Assembly (NCBI RefSeq): GCF_028746185.1
Contig: NZ_JAQIVH010000050.1
Coordinates: 1 to 64,000, forward strand
Reading direction: 5' to 3'
DNA from: Paenibacillus_E qinlingensis
GTDB lineage: Bacteria; Bacillota; Bacilli; Paenibacillales; NBRC-103111
Length of the DNA: 64,000 bases
Shown: piece after piece, positions 1-8,340 of the stretch
How the letters are laid out: every line of letters begins with the position of its first letter
Numbering within the stretch: position 1 is the first letter of the stretch
Notes under the pieces: generated by a model
Database searches by the model: none
Told to the model about the DNA's origin: nothing
The model's input: the letters and a program-made list of their open reading frames with translations, nothing else
Position numbers and translations under genes: made by a program

Positions 1-389
1 ACCCCTATTGTTTTTTGAATCGTAAAAGGGACCCTATCCAGTCCGAACCAGCCTGCGGAATCCCACCATAATGCACATAATAGCTGAGATGCCATGACGA
101 TCGAAATCGCGTAGCTTGGTCCCAACAGTTTCACTCCTTTTACTATCCAAGTTACGACGCCAATCCCCAGTAAACCACTAAACCAAAACCATGGTTGCAT
201 AGGTTTTAACGAAAAAAGCGCGACTCCGTCAATCATTAATCCCATACTAGTAGAAGCAAAGAATCCCATACCGAGCACAAGAGCCGTCGTAGAATGAGAT
301 CCCGCAGCTTCATTAACTTTATTGTTGAACATCGTTTGAACACTTATTAAGGAGCCTGCCGCCAAAGCCATCAAAATGCCCCATATCAT
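1..389 (-). CDS. YdcZ-family (DUF606) DMT-type membrane protein, cut by window edge
   Basis: Reading the minus strand from the ATG at 389 gives an open frame to the window edge, beginning MIWGILMALAAGSLIS with repeated hydrophobic segments. The opening Gly/Ala-rich helix and the VQTMFNNKVNEAAG stretch are typical of the small YdcZ/DUF606 branch of the drug/metabolite transporter superfamily, which have about 140 residues and four to five helices. About 129 residues are visible and the C-terminus is missing. The ATG overlaps the stop of the upstream regulator gene as ATGA, so translation is probably coupled. With the YdcZ-like gene at 1136-1558 it may form a two-subunit transporter, since small DMT proteins often occur as pairs. 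The substrate cannot be told. Confidence 0.75.
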   Translation of the reverse strand, partial: MIWGILMALAAGSLISVQTMFNNKVNEAAGSHSTTALVLGMGFFASTSMGLMIDGVALFSLKPMQPWFWFSGLLGIGVVTWIVKGVKLLGPSYAISIVMASQLLCALWWDSAGWFGLDRVPFTIQKTIG

Positions 390-1096
390 GACTTCCTATC
401 CCCATTCTCGTAAATATTTTGGCCAGCTACATCGGTTAGCCCCTTTCGATCTTTCACGATAAGTGTTCTTTTGCTCCGCTCAACCAGTCCTGATTGACTG
501 AATTCCTGAAGAACCCGGTTCAAATGTCGGTAACTCGTCCCGATTAGGTTCGCTGTATCTTTCAAATTCGCCATGCTTACGCCTGAATATGCCCACTTCA
601 AGTCCTCCGTTGAAATAGACAGTAGATAACTGGCGAGCCTGACTTCTACTGGATATAAAAGATTATAACTAAGAGATATTGATTTTAGGTAGAATTTGTG
701 GGTCACCATGTCAAGCAAAAATCGTAGAAACGATACATCACCTTCATATTGGCTTAACCAACGCTTATGAATGCTGATCGTCTCTACAGGGGACACCGCT
801 GTTACAGTATTGAGATTTTCCTTCCCTCTCAAACATTCTATTTCCCCAATTACCCCCAACGGGATAGTAAAATTAATTAGTAATGTTTTTCCATCCGTTG
901 AGGTTGTATACACTTTTACCTTTCCTTTCACAAGAAAATGTATATACTGGGGTTCTTCACCTTGGAGGCACAGTGCTTCATCCGATTCAAAACGAAATAG
1001 GGCTAAATGTTGTCGTAATCCGTCAGGCAAAACATTTTCCAAGCCAAATTGACTGAGATATTGATTGATTCGATTCGTGTCCACGATCTCTTTCAT
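386..1096 (-). CDS. Crp/Fnr-family transcriptional regulator, YeiL-like
   Basis: The 236-residue protein has an N-terminal cyclic-nucleotide-binding-like beta-roll (about residues 30-125, including HFLVKGKVKVY and GEIECLRG) and a C-terminal winged helix (about 150-220). The recognition region LIGTSYRHLNRVLQEF closely resembles E. coli YeiL, a Crp-family regulator linked to stationary phase and nitrogen limitation. The cAMP-contacting residues of Crp are not obvious, so the effector is unknown. A strong ribosome binding site (AAAGGAGGAGG) precedes the ATG at 1096. The gene sits between two YdcZ-like genes on the same strand, 39 bp after one and overlapping the other by 4 bp, so it probably controls its own operon. 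Confidence 0.8.
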   Translation of the reverse strand: MKEIVDTNRINQYLSQFGLENVLPDGLRQHLALFRFESDEALCLQGEEPQYIHFLVKGKVKVYTTSTDGKTLLINFTIPLGVIGEIECLRGKENLNTVTAVSPVETISIHKRWLSQYEGDVSFLRFLLDMVTHKFYLKSISLSYNLLYPVEVRLASYLLSISTEDLKWAYSGVSMANLKDTANLIGTSYRHLNRVLQEFSQSGLVERSKRTLIVKDRKGLTDVAGQNIYENGDRKS

Positions 1097-1135
1097 AGCA
1101 ATCGCCTCCTCCTTTATCAGGTATTCTATACATTA

Positions 1136-1558
1136 TTATTTTAAACATAAGATCCCAATAACCATTAGCCCGACACCGACCCATTGTGATGATCTCAAGC
1201 GAAGTGGGACTGAGCCGAACCAACCAATTTTCTCCAATACTAAGGTTACTGTGATTTGAGAAATCAGCACTGCCGATACAGTTAATGCTGCACCATTTCG
1301 GTGAAACGCCGTTATGTTACTAAACAGGATAAAAGCTGCAAAGGCCCCACCAAACAGGTATGCTGGCTTCACCTGTTTAAGATTCCTCCATGACTTATCC
1401 CCGACCAACCAAACAAGTATTAATGCTGCTACAAATCCAGTACCCTGAGTAAGGGCAGCTGCCTGCCATGTTCCGATTCTTTCGCCGATGGTCGCGTTAG
1501 CCGCACCTTGTAAAGTCAGGAAAGCGCCGCCCAAACAAGAATATATGGCCCCTTTCAT
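1136..1558 (-). CDS. YdcZ-family (DUF606) DMT-type membrane protein
   Basis: This 140-residue protein is almost entirely hydrophobic, with about five predicted membrane helices, a Gly/Ala-rich first helix (CLGGAFLTLQGAANATIG) and a terminal VGVGLMVIGILCL helix. That pattern and length fit the YdcZ/DUF606 branch of the drug/metabolite transporter superfamily. It is the first gene of a minus-strand operon with the YeiL-like regulator and a second YdcZ gene. GGGAGG lies about 10 bases before the ATG. A heterodimeric transporter formed by the two YdcZ proteins is an inference from their pairing. Confidence 0.78.
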   Translation of the reverse strand: MKGAIYSCLGGAFLTLQGAANATIGERIGTWQAAALTQGTGFVAALILVWLVGDKSWRNLKQVKPAYLFGGAFAAFILFSNITAFHRNGAALTVSAVLISQITVTLVLEKIGWFGSVPLRLRSSQWVGVGLMVIGILCLK

Positions 1559-1621
1559 CTCCTATATTCCTCCCTTCATCTTCGCGCTTTTTCAATTTAA
1601 CGATAAGTCAAGGTTCGGTAA

Positions 1622-1635
1622 AGGACATATGTCCT
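1622..1635. promoter_or_regulatory. 14-bp palindrome upstream of the YdcZ/YeiL operon, candidate operator
   Basis: AGGACATATGTCCT is a perfect 14-bp palindrome about 65 bp upstream of the first YdcZ start codon. Crp/Fnr-family dimers bind two-fold symmetric sites, so it could be the autoregulatory site of the YeiL-like protein. No convincing sigma-A promoter could be fixed around it. Confidence 0.35.
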
Positions 1636-1702
1636 ATTTGCATATTCAACAGATAAGCTCCAATTCAATTTAGTATCTACATCGAGAGGGTGATTTGTTA
1701 GC

Positions 1703-1798
1703 ATGTGCTTCAGTTGGCAGAGAAAATTAATTATGAAAACGGTGTTAATATTTACATTATTCCTTAACTATACTGCCACGTTTAGCATAGCTATTTAA
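1703..1798 (+). CDS. Candidate 31-residue hydrophobic peptide
   Basis: An ATG at 1703 opens a 31-codon frame encoding MCFSWQRKLIMKTVLIF followed by a hydrophobic, Thr/Phe-rich tail ending FSIAI. GAGGGTG lies about 12 bases upstream, and a factor-independent terminator begins only five bases after the stop, so a compact transcription unit is plausible. The shape (a few basic residues, then one hydrophobic segment) resembles small membrane peptides, including type I toxins, but no family was recognised. An internal ATG at codon 11 is an alternative start. It could also be a chance frame. Confidence 0.3.
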   Translation: MCFSWQRKLIMKTVLIFTLFLNYTATFSIAI

Positions 1799-1802
1799 TA
1801 GT

Positions 1803-1831
1803 ACCGGATTTAACATCTCCGGTCCTTTTTA
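1803..1831 (+). terminator. Rho-independent terminator after the small peptide ORF
   Basis: ACCGGA and TCCGGT form a 6-bp stem around a 9-base AT-rich loop, followed by CCTTTTT. It reads on the plus strand and closes the small unit at 1703-1798. Confidence 0.6.
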
Positions 1832-1885
1832 ATTCGCATAATTATATTATTTTAAACTCACCATTAATTCCACTCTTCACTTTAC

Positions 1886-1922
1886 CCCTATTTGTGATAC
1901 GGGAACCGTATCACAAATAGGG
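1886..1922. repeat. Perfect 17-bp inverted repeat with 3-base loop
   Basis: CCCTATTTGTGATACGG at 1886-1902 is followed by GAA and then its exact reverse complement at 1906-1922. The perfect match is notable in an otherwise decayed stretch. No T-run follows on either strand, so a simple terminator is unlikely. It could be a transposon end, a MITE remnant or a protein site. Confidence 0.8.
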
Positions 1923-2446
1923 AGCGATAATAAATTGCTGTTCTACCAAGCTCTGCTCTTTACACAAATGAACAAATAAGAAGCTGTCACGAGGTAGGCT
2001 CCTTAACTATCATTCTCTGTTAACTACTATCATTTGCAAAACCATTTAGATGTGGGAGTGTTTCTTACACATTTAATAATTGGTGCTGATCTATACGATT
2101 ATAAAAAGCTCTTATATTCTCCGAGCGCACCATAATCTTACGATCTATAAGAACCGACTGAATGATCAGGTGGCGCGTAAAAAGTATCATTAATATCCAT
2201 TTAACCACCCAAAATTCGATATCCAATTTCAAGGTTTCCACTCTTTCCTTCACTTTATACACGTGTTCAACTAGAAGTTTTCTCGATCAACGTATCTGTG
2301 CTAATGATCGTAATTTTCGTTGTACACGCCGTGTTTTAAATCTTGTACTCGAGAATGAGCTGCGGGCAAGTAGTTGAGTCCTTACTTCCACTGTATGCTA
2401 AGATAATTCGCTGAAAATTTAATATTCAACGAGACTACACGACTCC
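1923..2446. other. Gene-poor, degenerate stretch
   Basis: No credible gene is seen. Short open frames on both strands (for example 2065-2262 minus and 2162-2377 plus) have no recognisable motif or ribosome binding site. The base composition and interrupted frames suggest eroded coding DNA. Confidence 0.5.
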
Positions 2447-2960
2447 TCAATCAAACTCATATCTAACATTTTTAACGATCTGCCCTGGACGGGTTGTCGC
2501 TTGAATGGATGGATCCAGTTCATCGACTTCAAAGCCCGCTTCAGCTAGCATATCTAGTGCCACAGCACTTTCCGTTAGCACCGGCCACTCATTTGATCGT
2601 GTACACCATAAGGAGAAATGGTGTAATCTACGAATACTTCCGCAAGAAAGAAATCATGCCCATCAAATTTAATATTAGAGATAGCAATTTGCTCCGCAAA
2701 TGATCTAGCCAGGCGATTTAGATAGCCAGCCTGCTCCATATAAGAGAAAAAGAATCCAAAACAGTTATCATGTAAGAGTACTTCGTTTCATAAGATCCAA
2801 CTGTCTTCCCAGCAATATCTTTCAATTCCGACCTTTTCCGGCGCTACGCATTCGTTGGATATTTTATGTTCCCTGTTATCGCAATACGGTGCTCCTCTTC
2901 AGTAAAAACATAACCATCCATCATTCACGAGTATTTGCGCTACAAGCTTTGAACAGAAGT
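2447..2960 (-). pseudogene. Multiply frameshifted remnant of an unrecognised protein
   Basis: On the minus strand, blocks of protein-like sequence lie in different frames. One reads MDGYVFTEEEHRIAITGNIK, one reads YMEQAGYLNRLARSFAEQIA and continues to a VDYTISPYGVHDQMSG segment, and a third reads LDMLAEAGFEVDELDPSIQ and ends at a stop at 2447. The natural look of each block and the frame changes between them indicate a decayed gene of at least 160 codons. I do not recognise the family. Confidence 0.45.
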
Positions 2961-3684
2961 AGAGAGGCATGCCCTCCAACTTTTGTTAGGCCGTAAAAAC
3001 CATTCTATAAATCATCAAGATACTCCTGTCTTATGATGTCTTCAATGTCTTCGTTAGCTTCTCATCCTTGTTTAAAATCGCATCACCAAGTGCTGCAGTA
3101 TACAATGCCTTCTCTTATCTGCAATTGGATAAAAACGAAAAAAAGCCAAGAGTTCGGAATAAGACAATAGGAATCCTTATCTAATTCTGCCTCTAAGGCT
3201 TATAACTTACTGGTTAATAGCTACAATGAGCAAATGATTTAGAGCTAGTTTACCATATTGAGTAAACAAGGTCGACGTTTTACATTCTAATTGCATCTTA
3301 CTTGAGAGTATATATTGTTACACTGGCCCTGAAAATTAAACAGCAGCGGATACATAAAAAAGACAGTGAACGTATTAGGTCTTCTCCCGTTCCCTAGAAA
3401 CGGCATCAGATCAATTAAACTGTTTTTTTTGAGTAAAAGGAAGAAGTATTTCTCATGATGTTCTAATGAATTTTTAGCGAGAGTTAGTATATCGGCTTTC
3501 TCAAATGGTTATAAATTGATTAAAAGTGAGGCGAATATCGATCCTCATGACGAAACAGTACCAAATGACTACTCAGCAGGAACTTATTGAAATTGTTCAA
3601 GCTTTTTATCGAGCAAAGATAATGGAACGCTGCATTGAAGTTTAATTGAACTTCTAAAAAATATGGAACATGGAAATGCAAATT
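2961..3684. other. Degenerate stretch, no intact gene
   Basis: Protein-like scraps occur on the minus strand near 3000-3120 (for example LGDAILNKDEKLTKTLKTS) but stops and frame changes break them. They may belong to the same lost gene as 2447-2960. A 32-codon plus-strand frame at about 3547 (MTKQYQMTTQQELIEIVQAF) directly precedes the IS110 remnant and could be an edge scrap of another gene. Nothing here looks functional. Confidence 0.45.
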
Positions 3685-4310
3685 CTGATTCGGAATGGAT
3701 TGCCAACTTCTTCGTCATGGGCTACTTAAAGCAAGCTTTATTCCAAACCGGACTAACGCGAACTTCGTGAACTTGTTCGGTATCGCCGCTGCATCATTGA
3801 AGACAGATCTAGACAACATCATCAGATTCAAAAGGTGCTAGAAGGCGCAAACATTAAGCTTGGCTCTGTTGTCTCGGATATTAGGGGTGTCTCTTCACGT
3901 GCTATGCTTCGCGCTATTGCTGATGGCGAGGATGATCCTCAGAAGTTAGCGAACTTCGGCGGCGCACCCTGAAGAAGAAATAGTACGAACTTGCTCGCTC
4001 TTCAAGGATATGCAAACCCCTACCAATGTCTTATGAATTAAGACAATTTTAACTCATATTGTTTTTTTGAGTAAACAGGTTAAACTCTCAATACGGAAGT
4101 TGCTGCGCGGGTAGAATCTTTTCAAGAGGATGTGGAACGTTTAGATTCAGTCCCTGGTATTATCACGCGAATGGCAGAGCAGAAGATCCTTGCGGAAATT
4201 GGAACGGATATATCGAAGCAATTGCCCAGTGCAGCTCATTTATGTTCTTGGGCTGAATTAGTACCTGGACATCAATGAAAGTGCAGGAAAAAAGAAATCT
4301 CTCCTAACTC
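3685..4310 (+). pseudogene. Degenerate IS110-family transposase fragment
   Basis: The nucleotide sequence follows the intact IS110 transposase at 14047-15261 from its codon for AEWIAQ to about SAGKRKSS. Shared stretches include CTAGAAGGCGCAAACATTAA and the region coding for ERLDS(I/V)P. Indels and stops break it many times, a segment before 4060 is replaced or rearranged, and both ends are missing. It is a dead relative of the nearby element. Confidence 0.85.
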
Positions 4311-4482
4311 GTACCTATATTCTAAACTATTCTACACTTTGCTGACGCTTTTCAAAAAATGAATGAAATGCGCTTTCTTCAGTGATGCCTTTTTCTGCGA
4401 CTACTAGCTTAATTTCATGGGAGCTTAATAAAAAGTTCTCATTATATATACTTTATATAAAATCGTAAAGTAGGTGTAAGGC

Positions 4483-4954
4483 TTGATTATAGAGACTGAT
4501 CGGTTAATTTTACTTGAATTTAATCCTGGAGATTTTCAAGAGGTTCACAAATATGCTTCTGATGTTGAGGTTTGTAGATACTCCGAATCGGGGACCAAAC
4601 AGACTTGAAGACACAATAGCGTTCATCGAAGAAGTTGTTAAAGATACTAATGTATTAATCGAAGCCTGTAACTTAGGATCGCAAGGGGAACTTGGTTATA
4701 GCATAAATCGTGACTATTGGGGTTTTGGTTTTGCTACGGAGGCTACTAAAGCAATGATCAACTTAGGATTTAAGGACCTGAAACTTCATCGTATCTATGC
4801 AACTTGTAGACCAAACAATGTAGGCTCTTATCGGGTTTTGGAGAAAATCGGCATGCGTAGAGAAGGTCACTTACGTGTAGATAGATTCTTCAAAGGAAAA
4901 TGGCACGATTCATTTCTATATGCAATTTTGCGTTCCGAAGTAAAAAATGAATAA
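4483..4954 (+). pseudogene. Frameshifted GNAT acetyltransferase (RimJ/RimL type)
   Basis: A TTG at 4483 begins LIIETDRLILLEFNPGDFQ, the typical first strand of RimJ/RimL-like GNAT N-acetyltransferases. The frame runs into a stop after about 42 codons, while a different frame carries on with GPNRLEDTIAFIEE and then GELGYSINRDYWGFGFATEA. It ends with the family signature LHRIYATCRPNNVGSYRVLEKIGM. A frameshift lies near 4580. About 15-20 residues that normally contain a central beta strand also seem to be missing between DTNVLIEACN and LGSQGELGY. The product is unlikely to be active. The intact family acetylates amino groups of proteins or small molecules. Confidence 0.75.
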
Positions 4955-5004
4955 AATTAAATTTGCATCGTCTATTAAACATGTAGTGCCCTTCCTTATT
5001 TATT

Positions 5005-5017
5005 TGACAGGGTGTCA
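5005..5017. repeat. Short palindrome TGACA-GGG-TGTCA
   Basis: Two perfect 5-bp half-sites around a 3-bp centre lie in the gap between the acetyltransferase remnant and the HTH remnant. The first half overlaps a TTGACA hexamer. It may be an operator left from a lost gene. No partner was identified. Confidence 0.3.
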
Positions 5018-5055
5018 GTTCTCCAAGTTTGAGCAATAGTATAAAATCTGCTAGG

Positions 5056-5322
5056 TTAAAAATCATAGTTATACATTAACTCTGCTGCTTTTGAAAAACT
5101 TATTACTAACTCTCTTTGTACTTCTTTCTTGCTCAAGCTTTCTTCAATTATATTAAGAAGTTCATATACATCCATTGCGTTAGTACAAAAACTTGTAATA
5201 CCAAATACCATTATTCCTGGCATTGAAGGTAGAATACCTTTTTCAACTATCCCTCTAATTTGACAAATATCAACTCCTAAAATTTGTGCGACGTCTTTTC
5301 TAGATAATCCTTTAATTTCTTT
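5056..5322 (-). pseudogene. C-terminal fragment of a helix-turn-helix protein
   Basis: The minus strand holds about 88 codons starting KEIKGLSRKDVAQILGVD and ending KAAELMYNYDF before a TAA. The LSRKDVAQILGVDICQIRGIVEKG segment looks like a helix-turn-helix of the type used by transposition accessory proteins and phage-like regulators. A stop lies immediately upstream in the same frame and there is no start codon or ribosome binding site, so the N-terminus is lost. A TniQ-like origin is only a guess. Confidence 0.45.
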
Positions 5323-5361
5323 TTATAGGAAATATAACATGAAACGATCAGCGCTCTCTCT

Positions 5362-5598
5362 GTGTACATAACCCGACTTCCAATAAGGAGTAGTGTCTAT
5401 GCAAATGGCATCGAAAACGGCGATCAAAGCTATGATCCAACTAAAGAAGACTGGTTTAAAGCTGTTACTGAAAATAAAAACTGCAAATTTATTCATCCTC
5501 CTGTCCCAGATGAGAAAATGTCCAAATTCTTATCATCCAACCAAGTGCAGTACTCCATTTTGTCAGAAGAAAATAAAGTTGTAAACTGGAATTGTTGA
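5362..5598 (+). pseudogene. Possible Cache-type sensor domain fragment
   Basis: The 78-codon frame contains VYANGIENGDQSYDPTKEDW followed by FKAV, similar to the membrane-distal part of Cache sensor domains of chemotaxis receptors and histidine kinases, where a YDPxxRxWYKxA pattern is common. There is no membrane helix, signal peptide or downstream signalling domain, so at best this is a fragment. The call rests on one short motif. Confidence 0.3.
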
Positions 5599-5714
5599 TC
5601 CTATGAGGATTCCTCAATTACTAATCGTCAGGCTCAGAATAAAAAGTATTAAACAGACTCGATTTTTGAATCAACGGCAACCCTAACTGAAAAATAAAGT
5701 ATTAGACTACCGCT

Positions 5715-6880
5715 TGGTTATTGAACTAACGTTACCTCATTTTGAGGATGTTTTTCTTGGCTTCGCTTTTGATTTTCTGCTATTTGCTGGCTTTGATATC
5801 CGTATGCGATACTCGTTTTTGACCCTTATTGTTCGCTCGTATTGTAAACCCAAGGAATTCCGCCTCTCGTTTTCACAGATTGATAATTTGCGATTTCTCT
5901 GGTGAGATGTCGAGTTTCAGGCGATCTTTCAGATACAGAATTACCGCATGATACCACCTCTGGGCCGATCTCCAATCTCTACAAATGATTTTGAACTCAT
6001 CGGCGTAACGCACCAGATAGCCTTCTTTCAGACTAGTCCGTAATTTTCGCAGCCCTTTCCCCAGTTCTCGATTTGAACGGTTGCGTCAGCGAAAAGAATT
6101 CCCATTGACCAGCCACCCAATGATGAGGTCACTCAGTACAATATTCGAGAGCAATGTTGACAACAAGCCCCTTTAGGTATTCCTTCCCCCTCGATTTCAG
6201 CTTTTAGCATTTTGGAGAAGCATGCTAGAACCATTCTATCTTGGATACCCACGTTCCAAAGTTGCTTCATGAGCAATGCATGGTTGACATTGCCAAAAAA
6301 CCAATATGTCGATGTCTACTACAAATTGCATCGACGCCTGATTGATGAGAAATCGGACTCTTGCCATGGCATGGTGTGTCGATCGAATGGGTCTGAAACC
6401 ATAGCTATGCTTGTAAAATTGAGCTTCAGCTATGGGCTCAAGGACTTGCTTAAAGCACCGTTGAATGATGCGGTCGAGGATGCACGGGATGCCTAGCGGT
6501 CTCATCTTACCGTTATCTTTTTTGATGAGCTTCCGTCTGACGTTCTTGGGGAGATAGTTTTTCAGTTTGTTTTGGATTTCACTAACTAATTCGTATTCGG
6601 GTCGTTGTTCGATGTCTTTGATGGTTAGTCCATCTATTCCTGGTGTCTTTGATCCTTGATTAGACTTTATCGTGCGATAAGCCAGAAAAATATTTTCTCT
6701 AGAAGTGCCGATCTCATAGAGATGTGAAAATGTTTCTTTGTTTTCTGATCTTTCATACAATCCGTAAAAGAGTCCGTCATGCTGTAATACTCCCAATTTC
6801 GTAAAGCTTGCACTGTGGCACCCCTCCTTGACGAAGCGATGTCCCCACATTCCTACCTGATCGATGCAATTCACGCATGG
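5715..6880 (-). pseudogene. Broken group II intron-encoded reverse transcriptase/maturase
   Basis: On the minus strand the N-terminal part is in one frame (about 6874-6236) and carries RT blocks NQGSKTPGIDGLTI, MRPLGIPCILDRIIQR and HSYGFRPIRSTHHAM. After about 6236 the reading jumps frame. The later blocks can be followed as HWVAGQWE, then YLVRYADEFKIICRDWRSAQ, then a stop inside SQIINL, then AEFLGFTIRANNKG and maturase-like RVSHTDIKASK. The catalytic YADD box reads YADE, and several stops and frameshifts occur. The C-terminal part is missing beyond about 5715. The enzyme is dead. Confidence 0.88.
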
Positions 6881-7390
6881 AAAATGATCGTTCTTTTCGA
6901 TTAGACTTGGGGCAACGTCCCTTGTTTTCCAAATCCCATAAAGCCTAGCTATCTTTTCTGAACTTAGGTGCTTCCTCTAAGCCTGTGAGATTAATGCCAC
7001 CATAGTTCGGCATAGCGTATTTCATAGGCGAAAGTCTTACTTTAAGCCGCTCACCCCATCATTTGATGGTACATACGTTTCCGCATGCTCTAACTGTAGA
7101 CCTGTACCTTCGAAAGTTCGTCAGTTCTCTTCTGTGCGAGCATTCTCACCATATTTAGTTTTTCAGCCGCGCGAAATACATTGGCATACCTTTTCTAGTA
7201 AGATGGCTTCAGCCTTCGTTCTGTCGAATCTAACTGTACTTCACACCTCATGTTCTGCTAAACATGACGCGTGCAGGAGTATTGTCGGGATAGTTTCAGG
7301 ATACATGGTTCCGTCATTCCCATCTTCGGTTTTAAAGTTAAGATTACTGTTGTAATCTTCTGCTTTTCACACTGATTGGTGCTTGTAGCA
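6881..7390 (-). mobile_element. 5' ribozyme part of a group II intron remnant
   Basis: About 500 bases without a gene lie upstream of the reverse transcriptase remnant and directly after the biotin operon. This is where domains I-IV of a group II intron are expected. On the minus strand a GTGTGAAAAG sequence near 7372 could be the conserved GUGYG 5' end, which would place the exon junction about 80 bp after bioC. No domain V or VI was found downstream of the reverse transcriptase, consistent with 3' truncation. The exact ends are inferred. Confidence 0.45.
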
Positions 7391-7455
7391 GAAGTTGTCG
7401 TACTTCACCGTTAACTCTGCAAGCAAGAAGCCGCCGCCGCAGATCATCAATTTTT

Positions 7456-8340
7456 CTAGCAATAACAGGTGTTTTTAGTTAATCGAGAGGCACTAGCTTG
7501 GAGCAATAGAAGATCATAAGTGGCAACGACGCCCCCCTGCAAACTGAACTTATCCTCGTATTCCTTATACATGTTGGAGAACAGCCGTCTCAAGCTGAGA
7601 CCACGGATAGAAGCAGCCTCTGATGTACTGGCTCCCATCGCTTTAACCGAAAGGAGAAACTCTCTTACTGAAGCATACTTTTCTCTTTGAATCGAGCATT
7701 CAGAGTGGATACTTGAAAATCCTGATTCCTTGAGCAAGTTGTACCATTCATTTGTCGATAGAAACGACAGTCCGTGCCGCTGCGGCTCCAATCCGCTGGC
7801 TCGATAAACTTCATTAAAAGCTTTATGCATTTCATAGAATGTATCAGGCCCGAATGTCGTGAATATCAACATGCCTCCAGGACGAAGCAACCTCCTAACG
7901 TGAGCAAGTGTTTGCCTAGGATTGCTTAGCCATTGAAAGCAGGCGTTAGAGACGATGAGATCAAACGAGGCCATCGGAGCATCTGGCGCCCACATCTCAA
8001 CATCAGCATGAAGAAAGCGTAAACGATCCGATGTAATTTCCCCAATTAAGTTCGCTTCAGCTGAAAAGACACGCTGTTCAGCCAATTTGATCATCTCTGG
8101 CGCAATATCAAGTGCAGTAATACTCGCGCCAGGCCATCGATTTACTAGAAACTCGGTCAGTGTCCCCGTGCCGCAACCGATCTCAAGAATATTGAGACCA
8201 GCTACGTTACCTTTGTTCTCCCACCTTATGAAGGAGTCTGCAAGGCGATCTGACATTATACGCTGAACATGAGCGTGAGCGTCATACGAATTTGCACTTC
8301 GGTTAAATTGACGTCGAATATTACTTATTCTACTGCTCAT
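7456..8340 (-). CDS. bioC: Malonyl-ACP O-methyltransferase BioC
   Basis: BioC methylates the free carboxyl of malonyl-ACP with S-adenosylmethionine, disguising it as a fatty-acid primer so that pimeloyl-ACP can be built. The 294-residue protein opens with RQFNRSANSYDAHAHVQ, typical of BioC, and has SAM motif I as ILEIGCGTGTLTEF near residues 50-63, then ALDIAPEM and DLIVSNACFQWL. It is the last gene of the biotin operon, overlapping bioH by 11 bp, with GAGGAGATGGTGGC before its ATG. A group II intron remnant begins just after it. No terminator is evident after the stop. Confidence 0.9.
   Translation of the reverse strand: MSSRISNIRRQFNRSANSYDAHAHVQRIMSDRLADSFIRWENKGNVAGLNILEIGCGTGTLTEFLVNRWPGASITALDIAPEMIKLAEQRVFSAEANLIGEITSDRLRFLHADVEMWAPDAPMASFDLIVSNACFQWLSNPRQTLAHVRRLLRPGGMLIFTTFGPDTFYEMHKAFNEVYRASGLEPQRHGLSFLSTNEWYNLLKESGFSSIHSECSIQREKYASVREFLLSVKAMGASTSEAASIRGLSLRRLFSNMYKEYEDKFSLQGGVVATYDLLLLQASASRLTKNTCYC

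Noticed and set aside
2065..2262. 65-codon minus-strand frame as a real gene
   Set aside because: No ribosome binding site, no motif, and it lies in an eroded stretch.
7134..7355. 73-codon plus-strand frame
   Set aside because: It lies in the ribozyme part of the group II intron remnant, antisense to it, with no coding character.
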